A DNA stretch of 64,000 nucleotides from Bdellovibrionales bacterium CG10_big_fil_rev_8_21_14_0_10_45_34 (GTDB lineage: Bacteria; Bdellovibrionota; Bdellovibrionia; Bdellovibrionales; 1-14-0-10-45-34). A model generated the notes under the pieces. It was not told the DNA's origin. It ran no database searches and saw only the letters and a program-made list of their open reading frames with translations. Positions 18,314-26,849 of this stretch are shown piece by piece (the stretch's first letter is position 1; every line of letters begins with the position of its first letter). Both the position numbers and the translations under genes were made by a program. The stretch is from contig PEZS01000008.1 of NCBI GenBank assembly GCA_002778785.1, positions 69,207 to 133,206 of the forward strand, written 5' to 3'.

Positions 18314-19375
18314 TTATTGTAAGTCTATCAGCGTGCTTCTTGCTTTCAAGGAAGACTGTTTTTGGTGTATAGCCTTAGCACTATTTAGCTCTTCTAAGTC
18401 CTTGCGAATGGTATGTATCTCTGTTCGAGCCTGCTGTATTATCGAGGAGAATTCCGCCTGAACACCCAACCAATCTAGTTTTTTCATTGCCTTGGCAATC
18501 ATCGATCGCGACACTTCGTCTGACGAAGAAAGTGTTACCAGCTGTTGAGCTCTTGCAAAGTAGTCATGAATTCTCGCAAGCTTGTTGCTTAAGCCAAACA
18601 AACTTCTACAAATCTGTTCATATTCTCGAATATCCAAAAGAGCACTCGTTTTTGAAATTGCCGTCTCACCTTTTAACAGACGAAGCTCCTCATCTTTTAT
18701 GTGGAGCTCTCGGTTTCTTGCCTCAAGTTGCTTCTGTGTGATTTCAAGATTCTGGATCAAATCGCGGATCATAGTCGGATTCACTAGCTCGTTTGCCGAA
18801 GCTGGCTGCAACATGGCTATCTGATGACTATTCAGATCAATTTGTACACTGTGCTGACTCCATTTGACCTGAGAAGGTGTTCCGCCAAGATAGCCCGGCA
18901 ACACTTCAAGTGTTCTGACCATAAAACGGATGACAGAAGGAAACTCCTCTATTGAGATTGGTAGTTCAAATGTGACAGCTGCCTGAGTTTTCTTAAGATT
19001 GGCAATTGGAGGAGGCGGCGAAACAAAGTACGAAAGTAAACGATCCGGCGCTGAATAATAGTCTTCAATGTGGCCTACCATCCTAAGGACACTGTCAAGA
19101 ACACCAAAAGTCCTAAGCTCAATAGATTCCGATGCCGCCTTTTCTATCCATCCTGAATTCAAATCTTGAGGGTCAACATTGTTCTCAAATTTTCGAAATG
19201 CTGCAGCCTCAAGATATTGAAGAAGTGTCTCCATCTTTTGGGCGGGAACCCATGCACTCGGATCCCGAAGGAATTCTTCAGGGATCCCAATCAAATCTAT
19301 AGCTTGATCGATTTCGACGCCACGATTCTCGAGATAGGTGATAACGGAGTTTGATATTTTACTGCTAAATAGCAT
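18314..19375 (-). CDS. Unrecognised cytoplasmic protein with C-terminal coiled coil
   Basis: 353 aa, no signal peptide or membrane helix. The first 60 residues (ITYLENRGVEIDQAIDLIGIPEEFLRD) resemble the N-terminal sensor region of AraC-type regulators, but no DNA-binding domain follows. Residues about 60-200 are globular; about 205-250 (NLEITQKQLEARNRELHIKDE) and the C-terminus are coiled coil. This layout suggests a signalling or scaffold protein. It sits directly upstream of eno and downstream of cpaF, with a 77-bp gap to the latter. Confidence 0.65.
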   Translation of the reverse strand: MLFSSKISNSVITYLENRGVEIDQAIDLIGIPEEFLRDPSAWVPAQKMETLLQYLEAAAFRKFENNVDPQDLNSGWIEKAASESIELRTFGVLDSVLRMVGHIEDYYSAPDRLLSYFVSPPPPIANLKKTQAAVTFELPISIEEFPSVIRFMVRTLEVLPGYLGGTPSQVKWSQHSVQIDLNSHQIAMLQPASANELVNPTMIRDLIQNLEITQKQLEARNRELHIKDEELRLLKGETAISKTSALLDIREYEQICRSLFGLSNKLARIHDYFARAQQLVTLSSSDEVSRSMIAKAMKKLDWLGVQAEFSSIIQQARTEIHTIRKDLEELNSAKAIHQKQSSLKARSTLIDLQ

Positions 19376-19452
19376 CCCACGGATTTGCCTTAGTTATTCG
19401 AAAAATTCAACGAATACATACCTTTAATAGGGGAGGCATTGCCAATTTTCTT

Positions 19453-20559
19453 TTATGCGGCCTGAGTTCTGTTCGAAAAACGAGTCCGTTGAAGTGGGAT
19501 TCCATTGGCTTCGATCTCATCCATAAAAGTCGGCAAAGCTCCGGTAGGCACTACATTGCCACGAAACTGACCATCGGCTTCTCTTTTTAGTTTTTGAAGT
19601 TCAAAAATAGGAACAACGTTGTAGGTGCCATCAGCATCGGCACCGAGAACTTCGCTCACTGCCGTAATGCGTCGCGATCCGTCGCTAATTCTAGAAATCT
19701 GAACAACAAGGTCAATGGCCGAACCGATTTGATGCTGTATCGCCTTACTACTCATTTTTGAGTCAGCACTCATCGCCAACCCTTCTAACCGAACGATGGC
19801 ATCCACAGGTGAATTGGCGTGAATAGTTCCAAGACATCCCTTATGCCCGGTATTCATGGCTTGTATGAGCTCCATGGCTTCGGAGCTTCTCACCTCACCG
19901 ACAATAATGCGATCTGGCCGAAGGCGTAAACTGCTCTTAAGTAGATCTCTCATACTCACTTCGCCCTGTCCATCTGCTCCAGCCATCTGAGTTTCAAACT
20001 GAATAACATGTTCGTAGGTAAGACTCAGCTCGGAGGAATCTTCGATAACAATGAGGCGCTGACCTTTAGGAATACGGCTAGCTAGTAGCCTCAGCAAAGT
20101 CGTTTTGCCCGACCCTGTGCCGCCGCTAACAATTATGTTTTTGCCAAGATACATGCAAACGTCGAGAAATTGTGCGCAGAAAGCCGTCATTGCGCCGCCC
20201 GCGACGTAATCTTTAAAAGAGATATTCGACTGTGTGAACTTGCGAATACTTACGACGGTTCCCTGTCGTGATGACGGAGGAAGAACGGCGTGGATTCGTG
20301 AGCCATCCGGGAGTCGCGCATCGAGAGTGGGGCTTAATGACGAAACCCTTCTTCCGACACTCTGAGCTATGTTGTTCACTGCTGCTTGAAGGGAGTCTTC
20401 ATCATCAAATTTTTTATTAGTGAGCTCGAGTTTGCCTTGGCGCTCAATGTATATTTGATTTGGACCGTTAATCATTATTTCAGATACAGATGAATCTTCG
20501 AGTTCATCTTTAACCGGGCTGAGAAAATTCAATAATGTGTCTCGGTATACTTCGCTCAT
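19453..20559 (-). CDS. cpaF: CpaF-type secretion/pilus ATPase
   Basis: 368 aa. Hexameric ATPase of the type II/IV secretion superfamily (Tad/Flp branch). Seen: N-terminal domain (about 1-110; SVSEIMINGPNQIYIE), Walker A VSGGTGSGKTTLL (about 145-157), Asp box VIEDSSELS, the Walker B region RPDRIIVGEVRSSEAMEL and His box GTIHANSP. No other tad gene (CpaB, CpaC, TadB/C, Flp pilin) lies here; its neighbours are a cupredoxin-like membrane protein and a small conserved protein, so the partner machine must be elsewhere or different. Confidence 0.9.
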   Translation of the reverse strand: MSEVYRDTLLNFLSPVKDELEDSSVSEIMINGPNQIYIERQGKLELTNKKFDDEDSLQAAVNNIAQSVGRRVSSLSPTLDARLPDGSRIHAVLPPSSRQGTVVSIRKFTQSNISFKDYVAGGAMTAFCAQFLDVCMYLGKNIIVSGGTGSGKTTLLRLLASRIPKGQRLIVIEDSSELSLTYEHVIQFETQMAGADGQGEVSMRDLLKSSLRLRPDRIIVGEVRSSEAMELIQAMNTGHKGCLGTIHANSPVDAIVRLEGLAMSADSKMSSKAIQHQIGSAIDLVVQISRISDGSRRITAVSEVLGADADGTYNVVPIFELQKLKREADGQFRGNVVPTGALPTFMDEIEANGIPLQRTRFSNRTQAA

Positions 20560-20656
20560 TATTGTCCTACTTTTATGACTAGCTTCATTTCTATGAGCAT
20601 TTTGATCACTTTAACCTCGATGAAAAAAGTGGCCGCACACGGTGGCGCCCAAACAT

Positions 20657-21448
20657 CTACTGCGATAAACTTGCCGGCATTCTCTCAGGGCTCGGGTCAA
20701 CAACAACAAACTGAGATTCGTTGGAAGTTTCAGGACACATAATGCTGTAAATGCCCTCTTGCTCAGGAGTGATCGATATGGTTTTGACTTTACCAAAGTA
20801 GGTGCTTTCAAGAACAGAAAACGAATCCGATACGAGACTTGCATTTGGATGAGACTCATCAACGTTAACCAAGTGAAGCGTGTATGTTTGACCCTTCCTG
20901 AGTTCAATCTTTCGGGGAAATATTCCTTTCGGAGTGTTCATTATAACGACTTCTCTATCACCTTCTTTTTGGCCGTCAGTGACTTTGGCCCAAACTTTCA
21001 TCGGAGGAATCGATGGCAAAAGAGGAGACTGCATCACTGTTTTAAGTGGCAGCGGCATAGCGTTTACTTTGGCTTCTTTCTGCTTATTGACCTGGGTCTC
21101 CTCCGGGCTAATATAGAGCGGAGACACAGGTGTCGGGCGGTCGAGACTCGAAGGGGCACGCCGGACAATTTCTTCTTGGTTTGTCTTTTCAACGAGTGTC
21201 TCTTCTTTATGGATGGATCTCTCGTTGTAAGCAGATTGTGTTCGGCGGGACAGATCGATATCCCAGCAAACTGCTGTTCCTGCTGCTGAGCTAACAAGAA
21301 CGAAGACTGCAACTGTCTGGCGGAAGTCACGCTTCGTAAAGAAGATTGGGCCAGCAGAAACAGCTCTGACGTCTTTACAAAAGGAGACTGCGCAACCTCT
21401 CAGACACTTAGTGAGTTTGTTGGCGAGTATGGTACTCTGCAAATTCAC
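20657..21448 (-). CDS. Membrane-anchored cupredoxin-like protein
   Basis: 263 aa from a GTG at 21448 that has GGAGG 7 bases upstream; an ATG at 21475 without a clear ribosome site is the alternative. A basic N-terminus of about 40 residues precedes one membrane helix (TVAVFVLVSSAAGTAVCW), a Pro/Ser/Glu-rich spacer to about residue 150 and a C-terminal beta domain of about 100 residues. That domain has the cupredoxin order (RKIELRKGQTYTLHLVN, a DESH His, EGIYSIMCPE Cys), but the later His and Met copper ligands are not evident, so copper binding is doubtful. It overlaps the preceding gene by 41 nt and lies upstream of cpaF. Confidence 0.7.
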   Translation of the reverse strand: MNLQSTILANKLTKCLRGCAVSFCKDVRAVSAGPIFFTKRDFRQTVAVFVLVSSAAGTAVCWDIDLSRRTQSAYNERSIHKEETLVEKTNQEEIVRRAPSSLDRPTPVSPLYISPEETQVNKQKEAKVNAMPLPLKTVMQSPLLPSIPPMKVWAKVTDGQKEGDREVVIMNTPKGIFPRKIELRKGQTYTLHLVNVDESHPNASLVSDSFSVLESTYFGKVKTISITPEQEGIYSIMCPETSNESQFVVVDPSPERMPASLSQ

Positions 21449-21686
21449 GAGCCACCTCCATGGCAAGATACTCAAGCGTTTGTCTTTGATAGGTTTTAAG
21501 CTTTTCGCTCAAGTCCAAAAAATCACCGGAGTGATTGTTGACTAAATCGACAACTTGATTGAGTTCGTATTTGAATTCTGGAAGACGAGTGAGTTCATTG
21601 ACCCAGTCCTTTTCTAAAACAGGATCTATAACACCCAAAAGATAGAGCGCATCAAAAACTTGCTGTAACTGACCTTGAAGATACAT
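21408..21686 (-). CDS. Small conserved cytosolic protein
   Basis: 92 aa from the ATG at 21686, chosen because GGAGG lies about 8-12 bases upstream; an upstream in-frame start would add 31 residues unlike the rest. All-helical, acidic (QVFDALYLLGVIDPVLEKDW, then EYLAMEVAREFAEYH), no signal peptide. I recall similar small proteins in Bdellovibrio but know no function. It is followed, with overlap, by the cupredoxin-like gene and then cpaF. Confidence 0.72.
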   Translation of the reverse strand: MYLQGQLQQVFDALYLLGVIDPVLEKDWVNELTRLPEFKYELNQVVDLVNNHSGDFLDLSEKLKTYQRQTLEYLAMEVAREFAEYHTRQQTH

Positions 21687-21894
21687 CCTCGTCCTCCTAC
21701 AACCTCTCTTCGGAAGGATGGGTGTCTCGTCTTGAGACTCACCAAGAGAAACTCGACCAAGGTTGCGGACAGCAACCAATTCAAAAGTTGCCGAACGCGA
21801 TGAGCTTAAAATTTAGGTGTCTGGACGATTCTATAAAGGTATCAGATAAGACCTATTTGACAGTTGGAAATACATTTCTTTTGAACAAGTGTAC

Positions 21895-22983
21895 CTAGTT
21901 ACAAGAAGTCGCTTTGGGATTATCTCGCAATTTTTCGATCATTCTCTTTAAATTGAGACTGCAAGTTTGGTAAAAGCTATCGAAATCGTCCAATCGACTG
22001 AGATAAATCTTGTAACCCAAGAGTCTGGCATTGTTCATCTTGCTCTTAGCAAACGAATCAAAGACATCCGTTTCGAGTTTGGGTTTTAATTGAGACAAAT
22101 AGATGTTTTGAAGCTCCACAAGTCTGCTCTGACGCCAGCGGTGAGCACTCGAACTTTCAGGCATTGTATCAGGGTCTGCGGACAGCTCTACAGCAACTTG
22201 AGAATCCGTCGATGGCAACCCATTTTCTTTCTGGTACTTTTCATATTCTTCTTCAAGAGTTCTCAGTTCTTGGGTCAAGAACTGAGAAAACTTTTTTTGA
22301 TCGCGAACTTCTTTTTCAGCTTGAAAAAGCTCCTCTTCTTTTAAATTATTTTTCCCCCACAAGAAGGCAGACTTTTGCCCAAGAAATGTCGCAATCCGTT
22401 CATTAAAATCCGCATCACCCGCCACATAAATGTTGGCATGGGTGAGCTCGTGCAACAAGAGTTCTGCAAGATCAAAGGGTTTTCCCGTAAGCATCGTAGA
22501 CAATACAGGATCTTCAAACCAGCCGAGTGAACTATAAGCTCTCACTCCGCCAACATTTACATCATAGATTTTTTCAAGCTCTTGAGCTTTGGCCTTTGCA
22601 TCGTCTGGATCAAAGAATCCCAAGTAAGGAACCTCTCCAACTATCGGGAAGTGCCAAGTATGCGCTTTGATTCTCCAGCGATGGCTAGCGACAACCGTCC
22701 AAGTAACGTAGGGTCGCTTTAAATCTACGTATGTTTCGTAGTTATTATTTGTGTGAAAGGCTAATTCTTCTTTAGCAAACTTCAGAACCGATTTTACAAC
22801 CTTCAGTTTTTGCTGCAAATCTTCTGAGGTTTGCGGATCCCTCTGCACCTCTTCAATAGGTACTCGCGCGCGCAAGATTTTAGCCTGCTCAAATCCCGAC
22901 TCGATCACGTAGGCCATCTGGCAACTCGTAAGAGTCAAAAGAACAACAGTAGCAAAAGTAATTTTTAATTGAGCCATCATCAC
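21895..22983 (-). CDS. Aminopeptidase-like zinc metalloprotein, lipoprotein
   Basis: 362 aa. Lipobox LTLTSC (Cys about 21). The body matches the putative-aminopeptidase family (DUF2265): YVTWTVVASHRWRI near residue 110, GWFEDPVLSTML near 155, and the zinc-binding LLLHELTHANIYV followed by FNERIATFLG, giving HExxH plus a downstream Glu. A polar helical insertion with several Gln and Glu lies at about 215-300. It probably trims peptides in the periplasm or at the outer membrane. The barrel gene 23008-23571 starts the minus run just upstream. Confidence 0.85.
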   Translation of the reverse strand: MMMAQLKITFATVVLLTLTSCQMAYVIESGFEQAKILRARVPIEEVQRDPQTSEDLQQKLKVVKSVLKFAKEELAFHTNNNYETYVDLKRPYVTWTVVASHRWRIKAHTWHFPIVGEVPYLGFFDPDDAKAKAQELEKIYDVNVGGVRAYSSLGWFEDPVLSTMLTGKPFDLAELLLHELTHANIYVAGDADFNERIATFLGQKSAFLWGKNNLKEEELFQAEKEVRDQKKFSQFLTQELRTLEEEYEKYQKENGLPSTDSQVAVELSADPDTMPESSSAHRWRQSRLVELQNIYLSQLKPKLETDVFDSFAKSKMNNARLLGYKIYLSRLDDFDSFYQTCSLNLKRMIEKLRDNPKATSCN

Positions 22984-23007
22984 TCGTTTACGTACATGCC
23001 AGTGGAA

Positions 23008-23571
23008 CTAGAATATCCAAGATACGCCGAGCCTGGCAGCGTAGTCCATACTAGAAGGTCGATTCGGATCATCTACTAGCGGTGACGTCCAGGCATCAAA
23101 GCCAACTCTGATTGCCAGACTGTCTGAGATTAACACTCGAAACCCCACGCCCGCCGATGGTGAGACTCCCTCAATTTTATCGAGCTGAACCGCATCCGTA
23201 CCATCTTGTTTGTAGACTATCTGTTTGATTTGGTAGGCGGAGCCGACTTTCACATACGGCCTAAACGGAGCTTCCTTCCCGGCCAGTGTGATAATAAGGT
23301 CCATGCCCGTAAGTTCTACGAACGCAATCTGCTCATAGATATTGGTTTTGGTGAAGGTCTTTCCTTTTGTATAACTAACTTCAAGCGCCGAGAATTCGCC
23401 AAAATAATAAGCGAGAGAACCTGTCCAAGCCTGCATGATCGTAAACGAATCGTTAGAGATGCGGCTTTCTCTATAGCTGCCAGATGCCCCGAGCTCCACG
23501 TAACCAGCACGAGCCGAGCCAGAAGAAACAAGAAAGAGCGCCAATAAAAAACAAAAAAACCAGTTGCACAT
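23008..23571 (-). CDS. Small outer-membrane barrel (OmpA/OmpW-like fold)
   Basis: 187 aa. Signal peptide ending GSARA (about residue 22), then about eight predicted amphipathic strands (YVELGASGSYRES, WTGSLAYYFGEFSALEVSYT, PYVKVGSAYQIKQ) and a terminal aromatic WIF for insertion. No plug or peptidoglycan-binding domain. It lies 24 bp upstream of the aminopeptidase-like lipoprotein, so the two are probably one unit. Confidence 0.78.
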   Translation of the reverse strand: MCNWFFCFLLALFLVSSGSARAGYVELGASGSYRESRISNDSFTIMQAWTGSLAYYFGEFSALEVSYTKGKTFTKTNIYEQIAFVELTGMDLIITLAGKEAPFRPYVKVGSAYQIKQIVYKQDGTDAVQLDKIEGVSPSAGVGFRVLISDSLAIRVGFDAWTSPLVDDPNRPSSMDYAARLGVSWIF

Positions 23572-23649
23572 TTTATCTAGCTTACCCCAAGAGATGGGCG
23601 CAGGCAGTTACTCACTTATGGTATCGACCATTGTCTCAGGAACAAAGTC

Positions 23650-24624
23650 TTAGGGCCCTCTGGGTTTTGCAATGTACCGCGAGTCCCAGTTTACTTTAAA
23701 CCTGTATTTCAAGTGAATAAGACCATCATCCCCTACCATACCTTGCGGCGGATTGTTAAAGGGGGTGGCATCTTGAAGAGCCCGGCGGGCCGCCTGATCA
23801 AAAGTGGGTAGGCCAGATGGCACCAAAATTTTGCTTTCTAAATATCTACCCTCTTTTGTAATAACAATTTCGATGTCAGTGATCCATACAGAGCGACGTT
23901 CAATGAGAGGCTGTCTAAAATACAAATCCTCGATCGCTCGGGTTAGATGGTTCTCCCAACGAAAGCGGATACCAGGAGCGTTTCTAGAAAAAAAAGAGTA
24001 AAAATAGTCTGCATCTGTATCAAGCGATGTGAAGTCGCCAAATTTTATCTTTTCAACAGCAATCCCGTTAAAGGTGGATATTCCACCATCAATTCGAGGG
24101 AGTAAATTAAGTTGAGGATTTTCTAAACCAGTCGAAACTTCGTTTTTTGCCTTCTTTTTAGCTTCCCCTGATTGCGCGGAAAAATTTCCCAAATCGGAAG
24201 TGAGCAGTGGGAACTTCTCTTTAGAACCCTGAGAGTGAGAGTCTACTTGAAGAGATTTTTTTTTGTTAGCCGACGGAGTTGCTCTGCTTTTAGGTGCTAC
24301 CGGCCTGCGAGAAGGACTATTTATTCTATTAACCGTTATTCCGGTAGCTTCTGCGATTTTCTGATCACGCACCCTCTTGTGAGATTTACCAATGAGCGGC
24401 GTCTCGCGGCTTGAATCAATCAGTTCCTCCTCAGGAACATCTTCATCAAGTACACGTATTTTTTTCTGAGGTTCCCTGGCATCTGAAATCTCAACTTCTA
24501 TAAAACTGTCACTTCGTCGCTCACGCGTTGAATGTGATGACACCTTCTCGAGGCCAAACCCCGTTAAAAAATGTATTAAGAGGCTTATTAAGCCTGCCAG
24601 AATCAAATAACTGCGACTGTTCAT
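23650..24624 (-). CDS. TonB-like protein with C-terminal TonB domain
   Basis: 324 aa from the ATG at 24624, which places the membrane helix (YLILAGLISLLIHFLTGFG) at the N-terminus as in TonB; a far upstream start is less likely. A long polar spacer rich in Ser, Arg, Lys (about 35-200) leads to a C-terminal domain of about 90 residues with the TonB pattern (GRYLESKILVPSGLPTFDQA, AARRALQDATPFNNPP, YRFKVNW). No ExbB/ExbD pair lies nearby. It may energise an outer-membrane receptor or an envelope-spanning machine. Divergent from the PilZ gene. Confidence 0.82.
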   Translation of the reverse strand: MNSRSYLILAGLISLLIHFLTGFGLEKVSSHSTRERRSDSFIEVEISDAREPQKKIRVLDEDVPEEELIDSSRETPLIGKSHKRVRDQKIAEATGITVNRINSPSRRPVAPKSRATPSANKKKSLQVDSHSQGSKEKFPLLTSDLGNFSAQSGEAKKKAKNEVSTGLENPQLNLLPRIDGGISTFNGIAVEKIKFGDFTSLDTDADYFYSFFSRNAPGIRFRWENHLTRAIEDLYFRQPLIERRSVWITDIEIVITKEGRYLESKILVPSGLPTFDQAARRALQDATPFNNPPQGMVGDDGLIHLKYRFKVNWDSRYIAKPRGP

Positions 24625-24722
24625 AAGTTTGACACCAATGTACTTCACACTATCATCCAGGGCAAATGTCGTGCCTAAAGTTGAGACATAATTCTCCCGA
24701 AAAGAGATTGTTAGGGGGGAAT

Positions 24723-25250
24723 ATGGCTGGTAAAGGCAACGTAATCGACTTGACCGCAAGACTCAGAAAAGGAAACAAATCAAAGAAGGAGCAACCGTCA
24801 GCACTAGCGTCAGCAGCACCTGTTCTTGATATGACTGAAAGGCGGCAGGAAATTCTTCAGTCAGAAAGACGTATCGCCAAACGGACAATTCTCACTGAAT
24901 TTTTAGGTGCCTTCATAGTCGTTCCGCAAAAGGGGCTGGTAAAGGCCAACCTGTATGACATTTCAGATACAGGTGTTTCTTTTGATGTCGATTTTGAAAA
25001 CGGAGAGCTCATACTCAGCCAAGAAGTCTCTGTTCGTTTCTACCTTAGCCAATCGAGTTACTTTTCATTTGATGTTGTCATAGCAAATATCAGAGCCATA
25101 GCAGGTGAGGGTGTTATCCGCCACGGTGGAACTTTTGCCAATGCCTTAGAATCTGACCCAGCGCTTACGCATTTCATTCGATTTATTGAACATGTGAGCC
25201 AACAGCTACGAGTCGATCGCGGGGACTTGGTTGCACCGAGAGTCAAATAG
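24723..25250 (+). CDS. PilZ-domain protein (c-di-GMP receptor candidate)
   Basis: 175 aa from the ATG at 24723, preceded by aggggggaat; an upstream in-frame start would add 19 residues. A basic N-terminus is followed by a PilZ-type domain (about 45-150): the ERRIAKRTILTEFLG segment replaces the RxxxR motif, and VKANLYDISDTGVSFDVDF gives the (D/N)xSxxG-like DISDTG. So c-di-GMP binding is plausible, though the first motif is imperfect. Transcribed toward phoH after 116 bp without a clear terminator. Confidence 0.78.
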   Translation: MAGKGNVIDLTARLRKGNKSKKEQPSALASAAPVLDMTERRQEILQSERRIAKRTILTEFLGAFIVVPQKGLVKANLYDISDTGVSFDVDFENGELILSQEVSVRFYLSQSSYFSFDVVIANIRAIAGEGVIRHGGTFANALESDPALTHFIRFIEHVSQQLRVDRGDLVAPRVK

Positions 25251-25366
25251 CACCGCCCCGCTCTGAATGGGCATCAGGCTCTATTATTTTCTTGAATTTA
25301 TCCGCCAATCCATTGTCGAATAAAGGTTAGCCCTCTGGACTTAAGAACAGAGAGCAAGGAGGCAAA

Positions 25367-26701
25367 TTGGCGAAGTCGGTTGGCAGCAAAGTCGTAATCA
25401 TTGATACCAACGTTATTCTTTTTGAAGCACAAGCCATCTATAAGTTCTTGGACTCTGATATTTACATTCCGATTTCGGTCATTGAAGAGGTTGATCGTTT
25501 CAAAAGGGATATTGGTGAGAATGGCCGAAACGCCAGACATTTTTCTCGCTTAATTGACACGCTAAGAAGCAAAGGCGCTCTGGCTGACGGAATTCCCCTT
25601 GAAAAAACTAACTCGCGTATATTCGTTAGTATGGATCACGTTGTCGACGGACTCCCGCCCGAGCTCGACAGAGAAAAAGCCGACAACCGCATTCTCGCAA
25701 CTGCTCTTGCACTAAAGAAAGAGAATCCAAACTGGAATGTCGAGCTGATCACAAAAGACATAAATCTTCGCATCAAAGCAGATGTGTTTGGAGTCAAAGC
25801 AAAGGACTACGAGCCTGAGGCTGTCTCCGTCGACGAAATGTACTCGGGCGTAGCTGAACTCGAGGTGGAGCCGGATCTCATTGATCAGTTTTACACCAAC
25901 AAGCTTTTGCCCCTACAAGCAAATTGGAAGCTTTTTTCGAATCAGTACATTGTGCTGAAGGATCAAGGAAATCCCAATCATTCCGCCATTGGCAGATTCA
26001 GCGAGAGTGCCGCTGGCATTGTTCCGCTTATAAGACCGAACGAAAGTGTTTGGGGTATCTTTCCACGAAACGCCGAACAAAGTTTTGCGCTAGATGCACT
26101 TTTGAATGAAGAAATTCTTTTTGTTACTTTAGTTGGGAAGGCCGGCACCGGCAAAACGTTGATCGCTTTAGCGGCTGGGCTTTCTAAAACATTGGATGAA
26201 GGTCGTTTTCACCGACTGCTTGTAAGTCGGCCAATCTTTCCAATGGGGCGCGACATAGGGTTTCTACCCGGAGACGTCGAGCAAAAACTCAATCCTTGGA
26301 TGCAGCCTATTTTTGACAACGTAGAGTTTTTAATGGGTTCGGATGGATCCCACCGTAAGGCGGCAGGTCGGGCGCAAGAGCTGATTAACCAAGGTATGCT
26401 CAATATCGAGCCGCTTACTTATATTCGAGGCCGAAGCATTCCTAACCAGTATCTTATCGTTGATGAAGCGCAAAACCTCACTCCACACGAGATCAAAACC
26501 ATTGTAACTCGCGCGGGCCAAGGGACAAAAGTTGTTCTCACCGGGGACTGCTACCAAATAGACAATCCTTACGTAGATGCGGCCAACAGCGGATTAACTC
26601 ATTCAGTGGAACGCTTTAAGGGGCAAAAAATATCTGCCCATGTGACACTCTCTAAGGGCGAGCGATCAGAGCTTGCGGAGTTAGCCTCTAACGTGCTTTA
26701 A
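25367..26701 (+). CDS. PIN-PhoH family ATPase/RNase
   Basis: 444 aa from a TTG at 25367, supported by AAGGAGG 5 bases upstream. Order: an N-terminal PIN domain (about 8-135; VVIIDTNVILFEA with the catalytic Asp, then DKADNRI-type acidic cluster EKADNRIL), then a PhoH P-loop ATPase domain (about 225-440; Walker A VGKAGTGKTLIALA, PIFPMGRDIGFLPGD, Walker B YLIVDEAQNLTPHE, TGDCYQIDNPY). This matches the YlaK/PhoH2-like group that unwinds and cleaves RNA. A hairpin lies just past the stop. Confidence 0.92.
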   Translation: MAKSVGSKVVIIDTNVILFEAQAIYKFLDSDIYIPISVIEEVDRFKRDIGENGRNARHFSRLIDTLRSKGALADGIPLEKTNSRIFVSMDHVVDGLPPELDREKADNRILATALALKKENPNWNVELITKDINLRIKADVFGVKAKDYEPEAVSVDEMYSGVAELEVEPDLIDQFYTNKLLPLQANWKLFSNQYIVLKDQGNPNHSAIGRFSESAAGIVPLIRPNESVWGIFPRNAEQSFALDALLNEEILFVTLVGKAGTGKTLIALAAGLSKTLDEGRFHRLLVSRPIFPMGRDIGFLPGDVEQKLNPWMQPIFDNVEFLMGSDGSHRKAAGRAQELINQGMLNIEPLTYIRGRSIPNQYLIVDEAQNLTPHEIKTIVTRAGQGTKVVLTGDCYQIDNPYVDAANSGLTHSVERFKGQKISAHVTLSKGERSELAELASNVL

Positions 26702-26708
26702 AAAGTTG

Positions 26709-26729
26709 CGGGCGCTTATGTTGCGCCCG
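26709..26729 (+). terminator. Hairpin after phoH
   Basis: cgggcgc and gcgcccg form a perfect 7-bp GC-rich stem with a 7-nt loop, 8 bp after the phoH-type stop codon. No T-run follows, so it may be a weak terminator or an mRNA 3'-end protector. Confidence 0.5.
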
Positions 26730-26730
26730 A

Positions 26731-26845
26731 TCTACACGTGCAATAGAATTAAAAATAATTCTGAGTGCTGTTCAAGAATTAAAAAGAATTGCACGCGTGA
26801 CCACGAGGCTCATTTACATATGCAACCCCTGATTTACACATGCAA
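26731..26845. repeat. Repeated 13-bp motif ttacaYRTGCAA, three direct and one inverted copy
   Basis: tctacacgtgcaa (26731-26743), tttacatatgcaa (26813-26825) and tttacacatgcaa (26833-26845) are direct copies, the last two 20 bp apart start to start. ttgcacgcgtga (26789-26800) is a looser inverted copy. Between them lie AT-rich palindromic bits (gaattaaaaataattc at 26746-26761). The spacing could suit a DNA-binding protein, or this may be decayed sequence. Confidence 0.45.
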
Positions 26846-26849
26846 AGAG

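Noticed and set aside
25251-25366. Terminator between the PilZ and phoH genes
   Set aside because: Only a 4-bp ctga/tcag stem with no T-run could be found, too weak to call.
25298-25540. Minus-strand frame of 80 codons over the phoH start
   Set aside because: Antisense shadow of the PIN domain of the PhoH-type gene; no ribosome site.
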